This document shows positions 1 through 8,590 of a DNA stretch of 64,000 nt, one piece after another (within the stretch, counting starts at the first letter, position 1; each line of letters begins with the position of its first letter). Origin of the DNA: an uncultured Alphaproteobacteria bacterium. Its GTDB lineage: Bacteria; Pseudomonadota; Alphaproteobacteria; Rs-D84. Under the pieces are notes generated by a model. That model had not been told where the DNA came from and ran no database searches. It was given only the letters and a program-made list of their open reading frames with translations. Location: contig CANSHD010000001.1 in the NCBI GenBank assembly GCA_947646585.1, positions 184,617 to 248,616 of the forward strand, read 5' to 3'. The translations under genes and the position numbers were made by a program.

Positions 1-461
1 CGCACGTCGCTGTCCTGCATGTTGTCGGACGGCAGACTCTGCATCAGCACCTCTTCAATCTCGGCGCATGTGTGTGTCGTCGCCGGCATCTGGTTGCTTT
101 TCAAAATTTCTATTATCGCGGATTCCTGGGTCAGCAAGCCCTGATATCTTTCGACATTTTCCGGACAGCCGTTTTCAATCAGCATTTTATAAATATCGAT
201 ATTTTCACTGTGCAGGGCAATCTGTGAAGAATCAATCGGATTAACACGGCGCAACAGGAAATTTTCTATTACCCGGCATGTTTCCATGTCGGCCGTATCC
301 GGTTGTGCGCCGGCATATTCCACAGCGGGCGCGCTTTTGTTTCCGTTGATTGCGGCACCGACAAACAGGCCGCACATAAACAGCCCGGCCAGCGCAACAA
401 CGCCCCATATTTTCTGGCGACGCGAACAACAGGCCGCTTTCACATTTTCTTGTTTTTTCAT
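1..461 (-). CDS. Membrane-anchored hypothetical protein, C-terminus beyond window
   Basis: An open frame on the minus strand starts at the ATG at 461 and runs off the left edge, so only the first 153 residues are visible. A purine-rich ribosome site (GGAGGGAG) lies just upstream. Residues about 1-17 are basic and Cys-containing (CCSRR), followed by one hydrophobic segment at about 19-40 (WGVVALAGLFMCGLFVGAAI), which suggests a single-pass inner-membrane protein with its bulk in the periplasm. The rest is acidic and has several Cys residues. It lies 25 bases downstream of lolD in the same direction, so it may be the last member of that transcript. I do not recognise a family. Confidence 0.7.
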   Translation of the reverse strand, partial: MKKQENVKAACCSRRQKIWGVVALAGLFMCGLFVGAAINGNKSAPAVEYAGAQPDTADMETCRVIENFLLRRVNPIDSSQIALHSENIDIYKMLIENGCPENVERYQGLLTQESAIIEILKSNQMPATTHTCAEIEEVLMQSLPSDNMQDSDV

Positions 462-486
462 GATTTCTCCCTCCGTTTTTTATTGT

Positions 487-1197
487 CTATTTGACGATAC
501 CGTCTTTTATTGTAATCGTTCTGTCCGCCCTCGCCGCAAGATTCATGTCATGCGTCACGAACAGCATCGCCATCTTGTTGCGCCGCACCAAATCCAGCAG
601 TATGTCGAACACGGCCGTTGCGTGCGCCGGATCCAGACTGCCCGTCGGTTCGTCCGCCAACAAAATTTCAGGCCCGTTCGCCAATGCGCGTGCAACGGCG
701 GTGCGCTGCTGCTCGCCACCGGACATCTCGCCCGGGAAATGCGATGCGCGATGCGCGACATTTGCCGCCCGCAACAACTTCATCGCGCGCGCGTTTGCCT
801 CATATTCCGGCACGCCCCGCGTCAGCATCGGCAGCGCCACGTTTTCCAACGCCGTAAAATCGCCCAGCAGATTATGCCGCTGGTAAACAAATCCAATCTT
901 GTCGCGGCGCATATTCGTGCGCATTTCATCGTCCATTTTCTGCGCGGCGACGCCACCGATTAAAATGCTGCCCGATGTCGGCCGGTCCAGCAGTCCCACG
1001 CATTGCAGCAATGTTGACTTGCCGCTGCCCGACTGCCCGACCAGGGCGATAATCTCGCCACGGTGCAAATCAAACCCACCCCCGCGCAGAATATGCAGCG
1101 GCTGGCCGCCCTCCATAAACGTCTTCTTTATGTCGCGCACGGACAAGACCACGTCGCCGCGGGAAACCTTTGACAAAGAATTCAGTATGTTCGCCAT
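487..1197 (-). CDS. lolD: Lipoprotein-releasing ABC transporter ATPase LolD
   Basis: This 236-residue protein is the ATPase of the LolCDE complex, which extracts outer-membrane lipoproteins from the inner membrane and passes them to LolA. The Walker A motif GQSGSGKST is at about residues 54-62, the Q-loop reads YQRHNLL, the signature is MSGGEQQR, and Walker B is ILLADEP followed by TGSLD and the switch His in VTHD. Its start overlaps the stop of the upstream permease by one base (TAATG), which indicates translational coupling. The length is normal for LolD and MacB-like ATPases, and pairing with a LolC/E permease makes LolD the best name. Confidence 0.93.
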   Translation of the reverse strand: MANILNSLSKVSRGDVVLSVRDIKKTFMEGGQPLHILRGGGFDLHRGEIIALVGQSGSGKSTLLQCVGLLDRPTSGSILIGGVAAQKMDDEMRTNMRRDKIGFVYQRHNLLGDFTALENVALPMLTRGVPEYEANARAMKLLRAANVAHRASHFPGEMSGGEQQRTAVARALANGPEILLADEPTGSLDPAHATAVFDILLDLVRRNKMAMLFVTHDMNLAARADRTITIKDGIVK

Positions 1198-2453
1198 TAT
1201 TCGTTCCTTAATACATCAACAGGGTCGGTAGAGGCCGCCTTCCACGCCGGATACAGTGTCGCCACAAACGCCAGCGCAATCGCCAGTGCCGCAATACCGA
1301 CGACCGACGTAACGGACAACTTTGACGGCAGTTCCGACAAATAATACAAATCCGCCGGGAACAGGTCGCGCCCCGTCAACCATTGAACACCTTTGCGAAT
1401 GGGCTCGATATAAATCGCGACAATTACCCCCAGCACTGTTCCCACCGCCGCGCCGATGGCGCCGATACTGGTGCCCGACAATATGAATATGCGCATCATG
1501 GAACGGCGCGAAACACCGAACGTGCGCAGAACCGCAATGTCCTTGGATTTGTCTTTGACCAGCATTACCAGACTGGACACGATATTAAACGCCGCAACAA
1601 TCACAATCAGCATTAAAATTAAAAACATCACGTTTGATTCCACCTGCAGCGCGCCGACAAACCCGCGGTTCAAATCGCGCCAGTCGCGCACGACAAACCC
1701 GTCCGGCAGCAGACGCCCCAGCGCGTCCGCAACCGCGCGCGTATCCTCAGGATTACGCAGGAACAAATCGATATGCGTGACGGAATTTCCGATATTCAAA
1801 TATTTCTGCGCGGTTTCCAGCGGCATGAATATATAGCCCGAGTCATATTCGTACATTCCCATAAAGAAAGACGACATGACCGGATACGACATGATGCGCG
1901 GCATTGTTCCGAACGGCGTCGGCGTCGCCCCCGCGGCCGAGACCAGCGACACCTTGTCCCCCATCGTCACGTTCAGCGCGCGTGCCAGTGACGCGCCCGC
2001 AATCAGTTCGCCGTCCTTTATTTCCGATATCGGGCGACCGTATATTCTGGTGCCGCCGTCCACCTTTGCCTGCAGGTCGGACATGCGTATACCGCGTATC
2101 ATTGCGCCGGTGTTGTTGCCGCCGGCGGTCGCCATAACCTGGCCCTCGGCAATGGGAACAATGCCCGTGGCGCGCGCGGAAACGACCTTGTTCTGGCGCA
2201 TCTTGTCAATTAGGAAATCATAATCAGCGATTGCCCCGTCCTGGTGGTAAACGACGACATGCCCGTTCATTCCGATTATGCGGTTCAACAGAGTATCGTG
2301 AAACCCGGCCATAACGGACATAACAACAATCAGGGTCGCCACCCCCAGCGCGATTCCGACCAGCGACACCCACGAAATCACGGAACCGAATCCGCGCTTT
2401 TTCGCCCACATGTATCTGAATGCAATCTTTCTTTCAAGCTTTGAAAACAACAT
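1197..2453 (-). CDS. lolC: Lipoprotein-releasing permease LolC/LolE family
   Basis: This is the inner-membrane permease partner of LolD, about 418 residues. An N-terminal membrane segment (about residues 25-50, GSVISWVSLVGIALGVATLI) precedes a large periplasmic MacB-type domain and three C-terminal membrane segments, the FtsX/LolC layout. Alphaproteobacteria usually have one LolC/E-type subunit forming a homodimer, so the symbol is by convention. A TTG at 2462 is also possible as start: the GGGG ribosome site is closer to TTG than to the ATG at 2453. The preceding secretin-like gene ends a few bases upstream. Confidence 0.92.
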   Translation of the reverse strand: MLFSKLERKIAFRYMWAKKRGFGSVISWVSLVGIALGVATLIVVMSVMAGFHDTLLNRIIGMNGHVVVYHQDGAIADYDFLIDKMRQNKVVSARATGIVPIAEGQVMATAGGNNTGAMIRGIRMSDLQAKVDGGTRIYGRPISEIKDGELIAGASLARALNVTMGDKVSLVSAAGATPTPFGTMPRIMSYPVMSSFFMGMYEYDSGYIFMPLETAQKYLNIGNSVTHIDLFLRNPEDTRAVADALGRLLPDGFVVRDWRDLNRGFVGALQVESNVMFLILMLIVIVAAFNIVSSLVMLVKDKSKDIAVLRTFGVSRRSMMRIFILSGTSIGAIGAAVGTVLGVIVAIYIEPIRKGVQWLTGRDLFPADLYYLSELPSKLSVTSVVGIAALAIALAFVATLYPAWKAASTDPVDVLRNE

Positions 2454-2467
2454 CTGCAACAAGTCCC

Positions 2468-3799
2468 CTATTCTGCCAAAAACGCCCGCAACGCATCACC
2501 TGCCAATGGTGTGAACGAATTGTCGGGAATATCCGCCGCATCGACAATGGATATGATGCGCGGGCTCATAAACACGACCAGTTCGGCAAACGGGCTGATT
2601 AGCGTCTCGGGCGTCGTTACAAACGAATGCGTCGGAATGCCGATTATGACATAGTTGTCGCCGACACTGGACGGTATCGTGAACGATGCCAGTTCGCCCT
2701 GACTTGTACGCAGGACTATTTTTGCATCTATCTTTTTATATCCGCCAAAGTTTCCGTATTTGCCGGTCGCGCCGATAATCAAATCGGTCTCCAGGCGTTC
2801 TTCCTTGCCGCACTGGCCGATGTCAAAGCGCGACTGCCAGCCGTTCGGAACGGCGAACGTCCCCTGGGATATCAGAACAACATTCGACTGCTGTGCCAAA
2901 AATTCCTGCAGAGTCTTTGTATTGATTTCCGGCCCCACGACCAGCGCGCGCCCCACGACGCCCGGTATCGACATGCGCACATTTTTTTCACCGAACGCCG
3001 GCAGCAGGTTCATCCATATAATCGGATTGTCGGTCTTCGGATAAACGCGGTATACGTCGATATCCCATGCAATCATGAATTTCTTGGACGATATGTCGGC
3101 GATTATGCGGGCGACTTCGCGCTCGGTCTGGTAATTCCCTTCGAACACGACCGTCTTGTCATGCCAGTTAACCAGCAGGTTTCGCATATCCGCACCATGC
3201 ATCGCATCCAGCAGTGCCATGATAATCGTTTCGTCGCGCGGCATCTTTATCATCCATTTTGCCCGATGCGTTAAATGCAGCTCCGCCGCGGCCGCGTCAT
3301 ACGTGTAATACGCGCGACCCATTTTAGCCATCAAGTCCACCGCGTCGGCCAAATCGCCCGACTGTATCGAACCTGTGATTTTTTCAATCCCCTGCTCGTC
3401 CTCTACCACGGCGATATCCGTCCCGTCCAGCAGTTTGTCCAGCGCCTGTTTCACGGTTAACTGTTTAAAGTCATAATCCGACACCTGCAGCTTTGGCAGC
3501 GCGTCCCCCATGTCCAGACGCACAACCTCTATCTTTTCCTCCGGCACGACGGAAACCACCGACTGGTTGTTCCAGTCAACACTGCACCGCTTTGGCAGTT
3601 CTATTGAAAAGCGCCGTGCGGTATCGGTCGTCAGCGCCGCCTTTTTCGGAAAAATCGGCACCGAGTTTTCATCGATTACCAGATTGTCCACCACCGTCAC
3701 CGTGTCATACTGCGGCATGTCTTTTTGGGCCGCGCGCTGGGCGCATGCGGTGCAAACCGCCGCCGCAATCGCAATATAGATAAGTCCGCTTTTTTTCAT
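2468..3799 (-). CDS. pilN: Secretin-like outer-membrane lipoprotein, PilN type
   Basis: About 443 residues. The N-terminus is a signal peptide with a lipobox-like Cys near residue 18 (AVCTAC). The C-terminal 130 residues have a secretin flavour, with a glycine-rich stretch, IIGIP and a final ELVVFMSPRII segment resembling the ITPRII end of secretins. A lipidated secretin fits PilN of R64-type IVb pili, and pilO, pilP, pilQ and pilR homologues lie at 40.6-45.3 kb. Start choice: AAGGGG is seven bases from the ATG at 3799 but abuts the ATG at 3805. Secretin identity is inferred from motif pattern; it is shorter than typical PilN, so it could be a divergent secretin-like protein. Confidence 0.65.
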   Translation of the reverse strand: MKKSGLIYIAIAAAVCTACAQRAAQKDMPQYDTVTVVDNLVIDENSVPIFPKKAALTTDTARRFSIELPKRCSVDWNNQSVVSVVPEEKIEVVRLDMGDALPKLQVSDYDFKQLTVKQALDKLLDGTDIAVVEDEQGIEKITGSIQSGDLADAVDLMAKMGRAYYTYDAAAAELHLTHRAKWMIKMPRDETIIMALLDAMHGADMRNLLVNWHDKTVVFEGNYQTEREVARIIADISSKKFMIAWDIDVYRVYPKTDNPIIWMNLLPAFGEKNVRMSIPGVVGRALVVGPEINTKTLQEFLAQQSNVVLISQGTFAVPNGWQSRFDIGQCGKEERLETDLIIGATGKYGNFGGYKKIDAKIVLRTSQGELASFTIPSSVGDNYVIIGIPTHSFVTTPETLISPFAELVVFMSPRIISIVDAADIPDNSFTPLAGDALRAFLAE

Positions 3800-3810
3800 T
3801 CGCATGCCCC

Positions 3811-4131
3811 TTATATGTTCATCAACTTTTCAAATTCTTCCAGCGTCATTTCATAAATCGGCCGCTGTGACGGCGTGGTCAAATCCTTGACACGTTCGTA
3901 TTGAACACGGAACCGTTCGACCAGCGCGCGCACATCCGGCGTGGCGCCGCCGCTTTCCACCAGGCGGCGTCCGTATTCATAAACAAATTCCAGCGTGTCC
4001 GCCGCAAAGAACCGCCCGACATAATTCTCGATCGCGATGCCGCCCTTTTGCACACAGATTGCCGACATCATCATCGTCATCTGGTTGTAAAAGTTCGCCA
4101 TCTTGATAAAATTTTGCACTGTTATTGCCAC
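3811..4131 (-). CDS. Small helical protein of unknown function
   Basis: A 106-residue protein on the minus strand, ending six bases before the next start of the secretin-like gene and so probably its operon partner. I chose the GTG at 4131 because a good ribosome site (AAGGGAG) lies seven bases upstream; the frame stays open to 4185. It is rich in Met, Phe and Tyr and looks helical, with no signal peptide and no recognisable motif. Its position upstream of the secretin-like gene makes a pilus-related role possible, but nothing in the sequence proves it. Confidence 0.6.
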   Translation of the reverse strand: MAITVQNFIKMANFYNQMTMMMSAICVQKGGIAIENYVGRFFAADTLEFVYEYGRRLVESGGATPDVRALVERFRVQYERVKDLTTPSQRPIYEMTLEEFEKLMNI

Positions 4132-4205
4132 GATGCGCTCCCTTGCCTTTTTGTTATTATAAAAAGTATTGCCCCCATAAAGCAATTAAATTATAATGAT
4201 GTATC

Positions 4206-4586
4206 ATGAGAATAAAATTTATCATTCCTGTTTTGTGCCTGTGCGCATGTTCGTCCCCGAACCGTGGCAGTATCGACAACGCCACCGTCCTGAACTGGGA
4301 AAACGAGGCCGTCACGACCGAGCAGTTTGTCCGCGACCACAAGGCGTGCCTTGGCATTACCAAGCCGTCGTATCTGCCGCGCTCGCGTCTGGCAAAGCTG
4401 CTGGCGCCGAACCAAAGCGGAATGATGCCGGACTGGGACGGTCTGTGGGTGACGTTTCAGTCAAACGAATACAAGGACGTCGGCCAGCGCAGTTTGATGA
4501 GCGTTCCGCGCAACACGACATCGAAATCCGTCGGCTCTTACCGCAAATGCATGTTCCGTCGCGGCTATCTGCTGCGCGCAATGTAA
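4206..4586 (+). CDS. Small lipoprotein of unknown function
   Basis: A 126-residue protein with a short signal peptide ending in a clear lipobox (LCAC, Cys at residue 15). The mature part is soluble, mildly basic at its C-terminus and has a few Cys residues. It is the first plus-strand gene before ftsQ, 53 bases away. I do not recognise a family. An outer-membrane lipoprotein role is the natural inference from the lipobox, since the residue after the Cys is Ser rather than the Asp used for inner-membrane retention. Confidence 0.68.
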   Translation: MRIKFIIPVLCLCACSSPNRGSIDNATVLNWENEAVTTEQFVRDHKACLGITKPSYLPRSRLAKLLAPNQSGMMPDWDGLWVTFQSNEYKDVGQRSLMSVPRNTTSKSVGSYRKCMFRRGYLLRAM

Positions 4587-4639
4587 TTTTTTGCCCGTCC
4601 CTCTTTTTTATCGTATAAAAATATGCTATAATTCGTCAC

Positions 4640-5320
4640 ATGAAACGTTCTTTCTGGTTTTGGCTGTGCTTTGCGCTGTCCGTGATTGGGGCGACATATT
4701 TCGCCGTGCGTATAATAATGACCGCAATGGGCCACGGCGCCGCCGCGCGCGTGCATACGATATCCATATCCGCCGCCCCGCGTGGCGCCGATTTGAACGC
4801 GGTTGCGGCGGCCGCCGCCGTTGCGCCCGGCACGCATACATATTCGGTTGATTTGGACGCGATGGCCGCGCGAATTGCGGCCACCCCCGGCGTGCGCGAC
4901 GCGGCGGTGCGGCGCATGCCGAACGGCAATCTGTCGGTGCGCGTGAAAATGTACACCGCCGTGGCCCAGTGGACGGACGGCGACGCATTCTTTCCATTGT
5001 CGGCCGACGGCACAATCGTCCGTCGCCCCGATGCGCAGCGCGACCCCGCATCGGTCGTGTTCCGCGGCCCCCTGCCCGACGACATATCCGAAATAACCAA
5101 GGCCGCGCACAACCTTGTCGGGCATCTGGATTACCTTGAATGGATTGAAAACCGGCGCTGGAACATCCAGACAACCGGCGGCATCACCGTCATGCTGCCC
5201 GAAGAGAATCCGGCCGCCGCAATCGCGTCCCTTATCGTATTAAATGAAAAGCACGACCTGCTGGCGCGCGACATATCCGTAATCGACATGCGCGACGATG
5301 CGCGCATATTGGTGAAATAA
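4640..5320 (+). CDS. ftsQ: Cell division protein FtsQ
   Basis: A 226-residue bitopic membrane protein of the divisome. Residues about 5-30 form the membrane anchor. They are followed by a POTRA-like region with the pattern TYSVDLDAMAARIAATPGV and then a run ending in VRVKM, and by a beta-rich domain finishing with IDMRDDARILVK, the typical FtsQ end. Its stop is four bases before the ftsA-like start, matching the conserved ftsQ-ftsA order. It is slightly short for FtsQ, which often exceeds 250 residues. FtsQ scaffolds FtsB/FtsL at the septum. ftsZ does not follow ftsA here, which is unusual. Confidence 0.85.
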   Translation: MKRSFWFWLCFALSVIGATYFAVRIIMTAMGHGAAARVHTISISAAPRGADLNAVAAAAAVAPGTHTYSVDLDAMAARIAATPGVRDAAVRRMPNGNLSVRVKMYTAVAQWTDGDAFFPLSADGTIVRRPDAQRDPASVVFRGPLPDDISEITKAAHNLVGHLDYLEWIENRRWNIQTTGGITVMLPEENPAAAIASLIVLNEKHDLLARDISVIDMRDDARILVK

Positions 5321-5324
5321 AACA

Positions 5325-7109
5325 ATGAACCTGTTTGATTCATCTTTTCTGTGCCTGGACATCGGCGCGGCCGGCGTGCGGGGGTGCGCGCACCGCGTGC
5401 GCAACGCGCGCATCGACAAATCGGCCGTATTCTCGATGGACAGCCGCGACACGGTCTATGCGCTGAAATCCGTTATCGACGAACTGGAACGTCAGATTGG
5501 CGCGCATTTCGACGCGGCGTATGTTACGGGCGATTTCGGCGATGCACATTTTGACATGAGCGCGAAAAGCACCGCATGGGGCGCCGAACATAAAATCACC
5601 GCATCGGATGTCCGGGCGCAAATCGCCCAGATAACCCCGCCCGACGGATTCTATCCGATGCACATTGTCCCGCTGCGCTATGACACGCCGGGGGCGCGAA
5701 ATGTTTTAACCCCGATTGGCGTCACGGACCGCGCGCTGATATCCGCGTTCGGGGCGATATTTTACGCTTCGTCCCGAATGGATGAAATCACCGCCGCCAT
5801 GCGCCGCGCGCATATCCAGACCGCCGGATTTTTCGACCCTCATTTTCTTTTGAACGCAACCCTGCGCCGCGCACATGAAAACACAATGTTCATTGATTTG
5901 GGCGACGCATATACGACCGCATCGATATGGACGGACCGGGGGCCGGTCATGTTCCGCAAAATTCCGTGGGGCGGCGCAAAAATAACCGGCGACATCGCGG
6001 ACAAAATGCGCATCGACCCGGATGCGGCCGAACGCGTAAAACGCGCGGTTGCATCACTTGCCCCCCAGGAAATGGACCGCTTTACCCCCGCGGACCCCGC
6101 ATATGATTTTTCGCGCGCGGACATAAATGAAATAATTCTGCCGCGGATGGTCGAAATCGCCGGCGCCGTAAAAGAGGCGGCGTCCGCGGCCATCGCCAAA
6201 TACAGACCGACAAAAATAATGCTCTGCGGCGGCGGCGCGGAAATGGCGGGCGCGGCGGAATTCTTTGAAAACGTGTTTTCAATCCCGGTTCAAAAGCTGC
6301 CGTATGACGCGCCGCCGCGCGCACTGGCGACATATATATGGGCATTGCAAAAGCCGCGCATCGACGCATCCCTTGCCCGCCAGGAACGCATGCGCCGCCG
6401 CAGCGCATGGCTGCGCGGAATATTTCATATCGGGCGCCCGCGCAAACGCGCCGCGCGCTTTATCCCGATTATGCCCAGCACGCTGTGCTTTAACATGCGC
6501 CGCCCCGAAACGTACACGCTGTTTAAATCGGGCGACATATCCATGATTCACGTCGATATTATGGACGGATTTTATGTGGACCGGGTTGCCGGCGGAATCA
6601 ATGAATTAAAAATGATTCGGGGCAAAACAAACGCGCACCTGCACGTTCATTTAATGACGGAAAGCCCGTCCGTCTGGGCGGCGGATGCAATCGCGGCCGG
6701 GGCGGATACGGTCGTGGTGTCGACAAACACGTCCGGCGTGCGCACGGCCCTGCGGGAAATCAGGGCGGCCGGCCGTCGCGCGGGCGTGGCGCTGAATCCG
6801 GATTCGTCGGTCTCAATATTGAAACCGATACTGCGCGAAGTGGACGAGGTTATGGTTATGTCCGTCGCACCCGGCGCCGCGGGCCAGGCGTTCGACCCCG
6901 GCGCGTTAAAGAAAATTTCCGTATTGAACGCGACGCGTAAAAAATACAATTTGAAATTCACAATATCGGTTGACGGCGGAATAAACGCGGACACGGCGGC
7001 CGAGTGTTGGGCGGCGGGCGCGGACGCATTGGTGTCGGGCTCATACCTGGCGCGCAGTACGGATTTCCCGCTGGCGGTGCAACGCCTGTTGCCGGCGGCA
7101 AAAAAATAA
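5325..7109 (+). CDS. ftsA-rpe: FtsA fused to ribulose-phosphate 3-epimerase
   Basis: One uninterrupted 594-residue frame. Residues 1-about 350 are an actin-like FtsA: phosphate-1 loop LCLDIGAAG, a 1C-like subdomain, phosphate-2 loop FIDLGDAYTTAS, and the adenosine loop MLCGGGAEMAG. Near 363-378 an amphipathic basic segment (RRSAWLRGIFHIG) resembles the FtsA membrane-targeting helix, which is normally the C-terminus. From residue 380 a complete 215-residue epimerase follows: MPSTL, HVDIMDG (His409, Asp411), VHLM (His442), ALNP, MSVAPGAAGQ, VDGG (Asp550) and DALVSGS. All metal ligands and both catalytic Asp are kept. FtsA anchors FtsZ filaments; the epimerase interconverts ribulose-5-P and xylulose-5-P. 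The genes are separate in familiar genomes, so the fusion is very unusual. Confidence 0.88.
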   Translation: MNLFDSSFLCLDIGAAGVRGCAHRVRNARIDKSAVFSMDSRDTVYALKSVIDELERQIGAHFDAAYVTGDFGDAHFDMSAKSTAWGAEHKITASDVRAQIAQITPPDGFYPMHIVPLRYDTPGARNVLTPIGVTDRALISAFGAIFYASSRMDEITAAMRRAHIQTAGFFDPHFLLNATLRRAHENTMFIDLGDAYTTASIWTDRGPVMFRKIPWGGAKITGDIADKMRIDPDAAERVKRAVASLAPQEMDRFTPADPAYDFSRADINEIILPRMVEIAGAVKEAASAAIAKYRPTKIMLCGGGAEMAGAAEFFENVFSIPVQKLPYDAPPRALATYIWALQKPRIDASLARQERMRRRSAWLRGIFHIGRPRKRAARFIPIMPSTLCFNMRRPETYTLFKSGDISMIHVDIMDGFYVDRVAGGINELKMIRGKTNAHLHVHLMTESPSVWAADAIAAGADTVVVSTNTSGVRTALREIRAAGRRAGVALNPDSSVSILKPILREVDEVMVMSVAPGAAGQAFDPGALKKISVLNATRKKYNLKFTISVDGGINADTAAECWAAGADALVSGSYLARSTDFPLAVQRLLPAAKK

Positions 7110-7136
7110 AATCCCGGAAAATCCGGGATTTTTTTG
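7110..7136 (+). terminator. Intrinsic terminator after ftsA-rpe
   Basis: A perfect inverted repeat (ATCCCGGA, loop AAA, TCCGGGAT) followed by a run of T begins at the stop codon of the fusion gene. It closes the ftsQ-ftsA-rpe transcript, so no ftsZ is co-transcribed. Confidence 0.9.
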
Positions 7137-7493
7137 CAAACAACGCTTTATTGGATTCGGGCGCTTGCACACTTGAATCCGCAGGGATATGGGTTCGGAA
7201 CCTGAAAAGTCCGCACGGCACTGTTCGCATCACGAATGTCAATCCGCGTTATAACTATGCCGCACACACCGCCGCCGCGCCACAGGAGCCATTTCCCAAT
7301 TTACGCACCATAAAACACACTTGCCAAACCCGCACAAAACTGATATTATTTGAACGAAAATATATGCCTAATCGAAACCACCGATATTTATGCTGGTTTT
7401 GATTTTTGAAAAAATCCCGGATTTACTCATTTTTTTTCATCTCCTTTTCTGCCTAAGGAAAACGGTCCTTTTTTCACCTGCACAGTTATCGGC
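7137..7493. other. Intergenic stretch without a convincing gene
   Basis: About 357 bases between the fusion-gene terminator and the Cys-rich exported protein. Small palindromes are visible (GGATTC with GAATCC, and GGTTCGGAACC). The minus strand has a roughly 49-codon open frame with no ATG start, reading toward the terminator. I cannot assign a gene or a known RNA here. Confidence 0.4.
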
Positions 7494-8201
7494 ATGTTTA
7501 TTGTTTCTCATGCCAACGCATATTATTGGTACAACACCAAGCAGTTTTTTAACAACATGCCGTCCTCATGCACTACGCCCTATGCGGTTGCCACCACCAC
7601 CATAGACCACGGAACAAGAACACAATATAAAGGCAAATCAACCAATTCGGTTGGAAATTGTGAAAAAGAAACAAACCAAATAATAAAAAACAAATGCCCA
7701 GAAAAAAACTCAGACGCAATTACATACGTTACCTTATGCGATTGTGACACCGGATATTACAGTTACGTTTCCAATTCTGCATTTACCGGCGGCTGCACCG
7801 CAGACTGTACATGCCGTCCATGCCCGACAGACGACCCAAATCGTGCATTATGCAGAAGCAAAATCAGCGCGGCGGTTCCCACAATAACATGCAACGAAGG
7901 TTTTCATCTAATGAACTTCTCTGAACAAAGCAGAACCGGGGACTATTGCGTTGCCAACGGCGGCGGCGATATTCGTGAAGACTACACGCACAATCTAATT
8001 GGATGCATGGCCGATTATTATCATATATCCGGCTCTGTCAATTGCAGCGCATGCCCGGACGGCGGGAAAAGAGACGGCAACCAAGTATTAAACAATTTGG
8101 CAGCATTGGCCATAACAAATTGCTATATCCCCACGACTAAAATCATATCCGATTCAACCGGAAAGTATAGATACAACGATAAATGTTATTACACCGAATA
8201 A
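7494..8201 (+). CDS. Cys-rich exported protein of unknown function
   Basis: A 235-residue protein rich in Cys in short spaced repeats (CDCDTGYY, CTCRPCP, CSACPDGG), resembling extracellular disulfide-rich modules. From the first ATG the N-terminus is MFIVSHANA, which looks like the end of a signal peptide with an Ala-x-Ala site. The same frame upstream (7410-7493) encodes a hydrophobic continuation (FFTCTVIG) but no usable ATG, GTG or TTG. Either an unusual start is used or the original start has been lost. The 3' end overlaps tsaE (convergent) by 13 bases. I do not recognise a named family. Confidence 0.6.
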   Translation: MFIVSHANAYYWYNTKQFFNNMPSSCTTPYAVATTTIDHGTRTQYKGKSTNSVGNCEKETNQIIKNKCPEKNSDAITYVTLCDCDTGYYSYVSNSAFTGGCTADCTCRPCPTDDPNRALCRSKISAAVPTITCNEGFHLMNFSEQSRTGDYCVANGGGDIREDYTHNLIGCMADYYHISGSVNCSACPDGGKRDGNQVLNNLAALAITNCYIPTTKIISDSTGKYRYNDKCYYTE

Positions 8202-8587
8202 ATACGACGGCCGTCGCCGTGCGCCGTTATATAAACATGCACGGTGTCCGCCGGCAGCATTTTCGCCGCGATATCGGGCCACTCTATCAACGTAATGTCA
8301 TTGTCCATCGCATGCTGCAGACCGATTTCCGCCAATTCATCGGCATCCGCCACACGGTACAAATCAAAGTGGGATATCCCGTCATAATTTTGAACGATTG
8401 TGAACGTCGGACTGGGCACGACGGTGTCCGCCCCGCGCAGCGTCTTGATAATTGCGCGTGCAATCTCGGACTTGCCCATGCCCAAATCCCCGTGCAGCGC
8501 CACCGTCACGGGAGCGTGCAAACGCTGCGCAAAATCCGCCGCCCACGCGCGCAGTTCATCAACATTGTTTGAAATAAACTCCGCCAT
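8189..8587 (-). CDS. tsaE: tRNA threonylcarbamoyladenosine biosynthesis ATPase TsaE
   Basis: A 132-residue P-loop ATPase needed with TsaB and TsaD for the t6A modification at tRNA position 37. Walker A is GDLGMGKSE at about residues 33-41, followed by the family block SPTFTIVQNY, the HFDLYR motif and a late IEWP. Family members usually have GKT or GKS in the P-loop, so the Ser is normal. It starts four bases after the uvrB stop and is surely co-transcribed with it. Confidence 0.93.
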   Translation of the reverse strand: MAEFISNNVDELRAWAADFAQRLHAPVTVALHGDLGMGKSEIARAIIKTLRGADTVVPSPTFTIVQNYDGISHFDLYRVADADELAEIGLQHAMDNDITLIEWPDIAAKMLPADTVHVYITAHGDGRRIYSV

Positions 8588-8590
8588 TTA

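Noticed and set aside
286..963. 225-residue plus-strand open frame opposite lolD
   Set aside because: It is antisense to a clear LolD gene, is rich in Arg, His and Gln as expected from the opposite strand of a GC-rich gene, and has no ribosome site.
4565..5174. Long minus-strand frames opposite ftsQ
   Set aside because: They mirror the Ala- and Arg-rich ftsQ sequence and show no family motif; they are composition shadows.
7140..7300. Possible SRP RNA, RNase P or tmRNA fragment
   Set aside because: Fragments such as GGATTC/GAATCC and GGTTCGGAACC looked suggestive, but none of the conserved cores of these RNAs is present.
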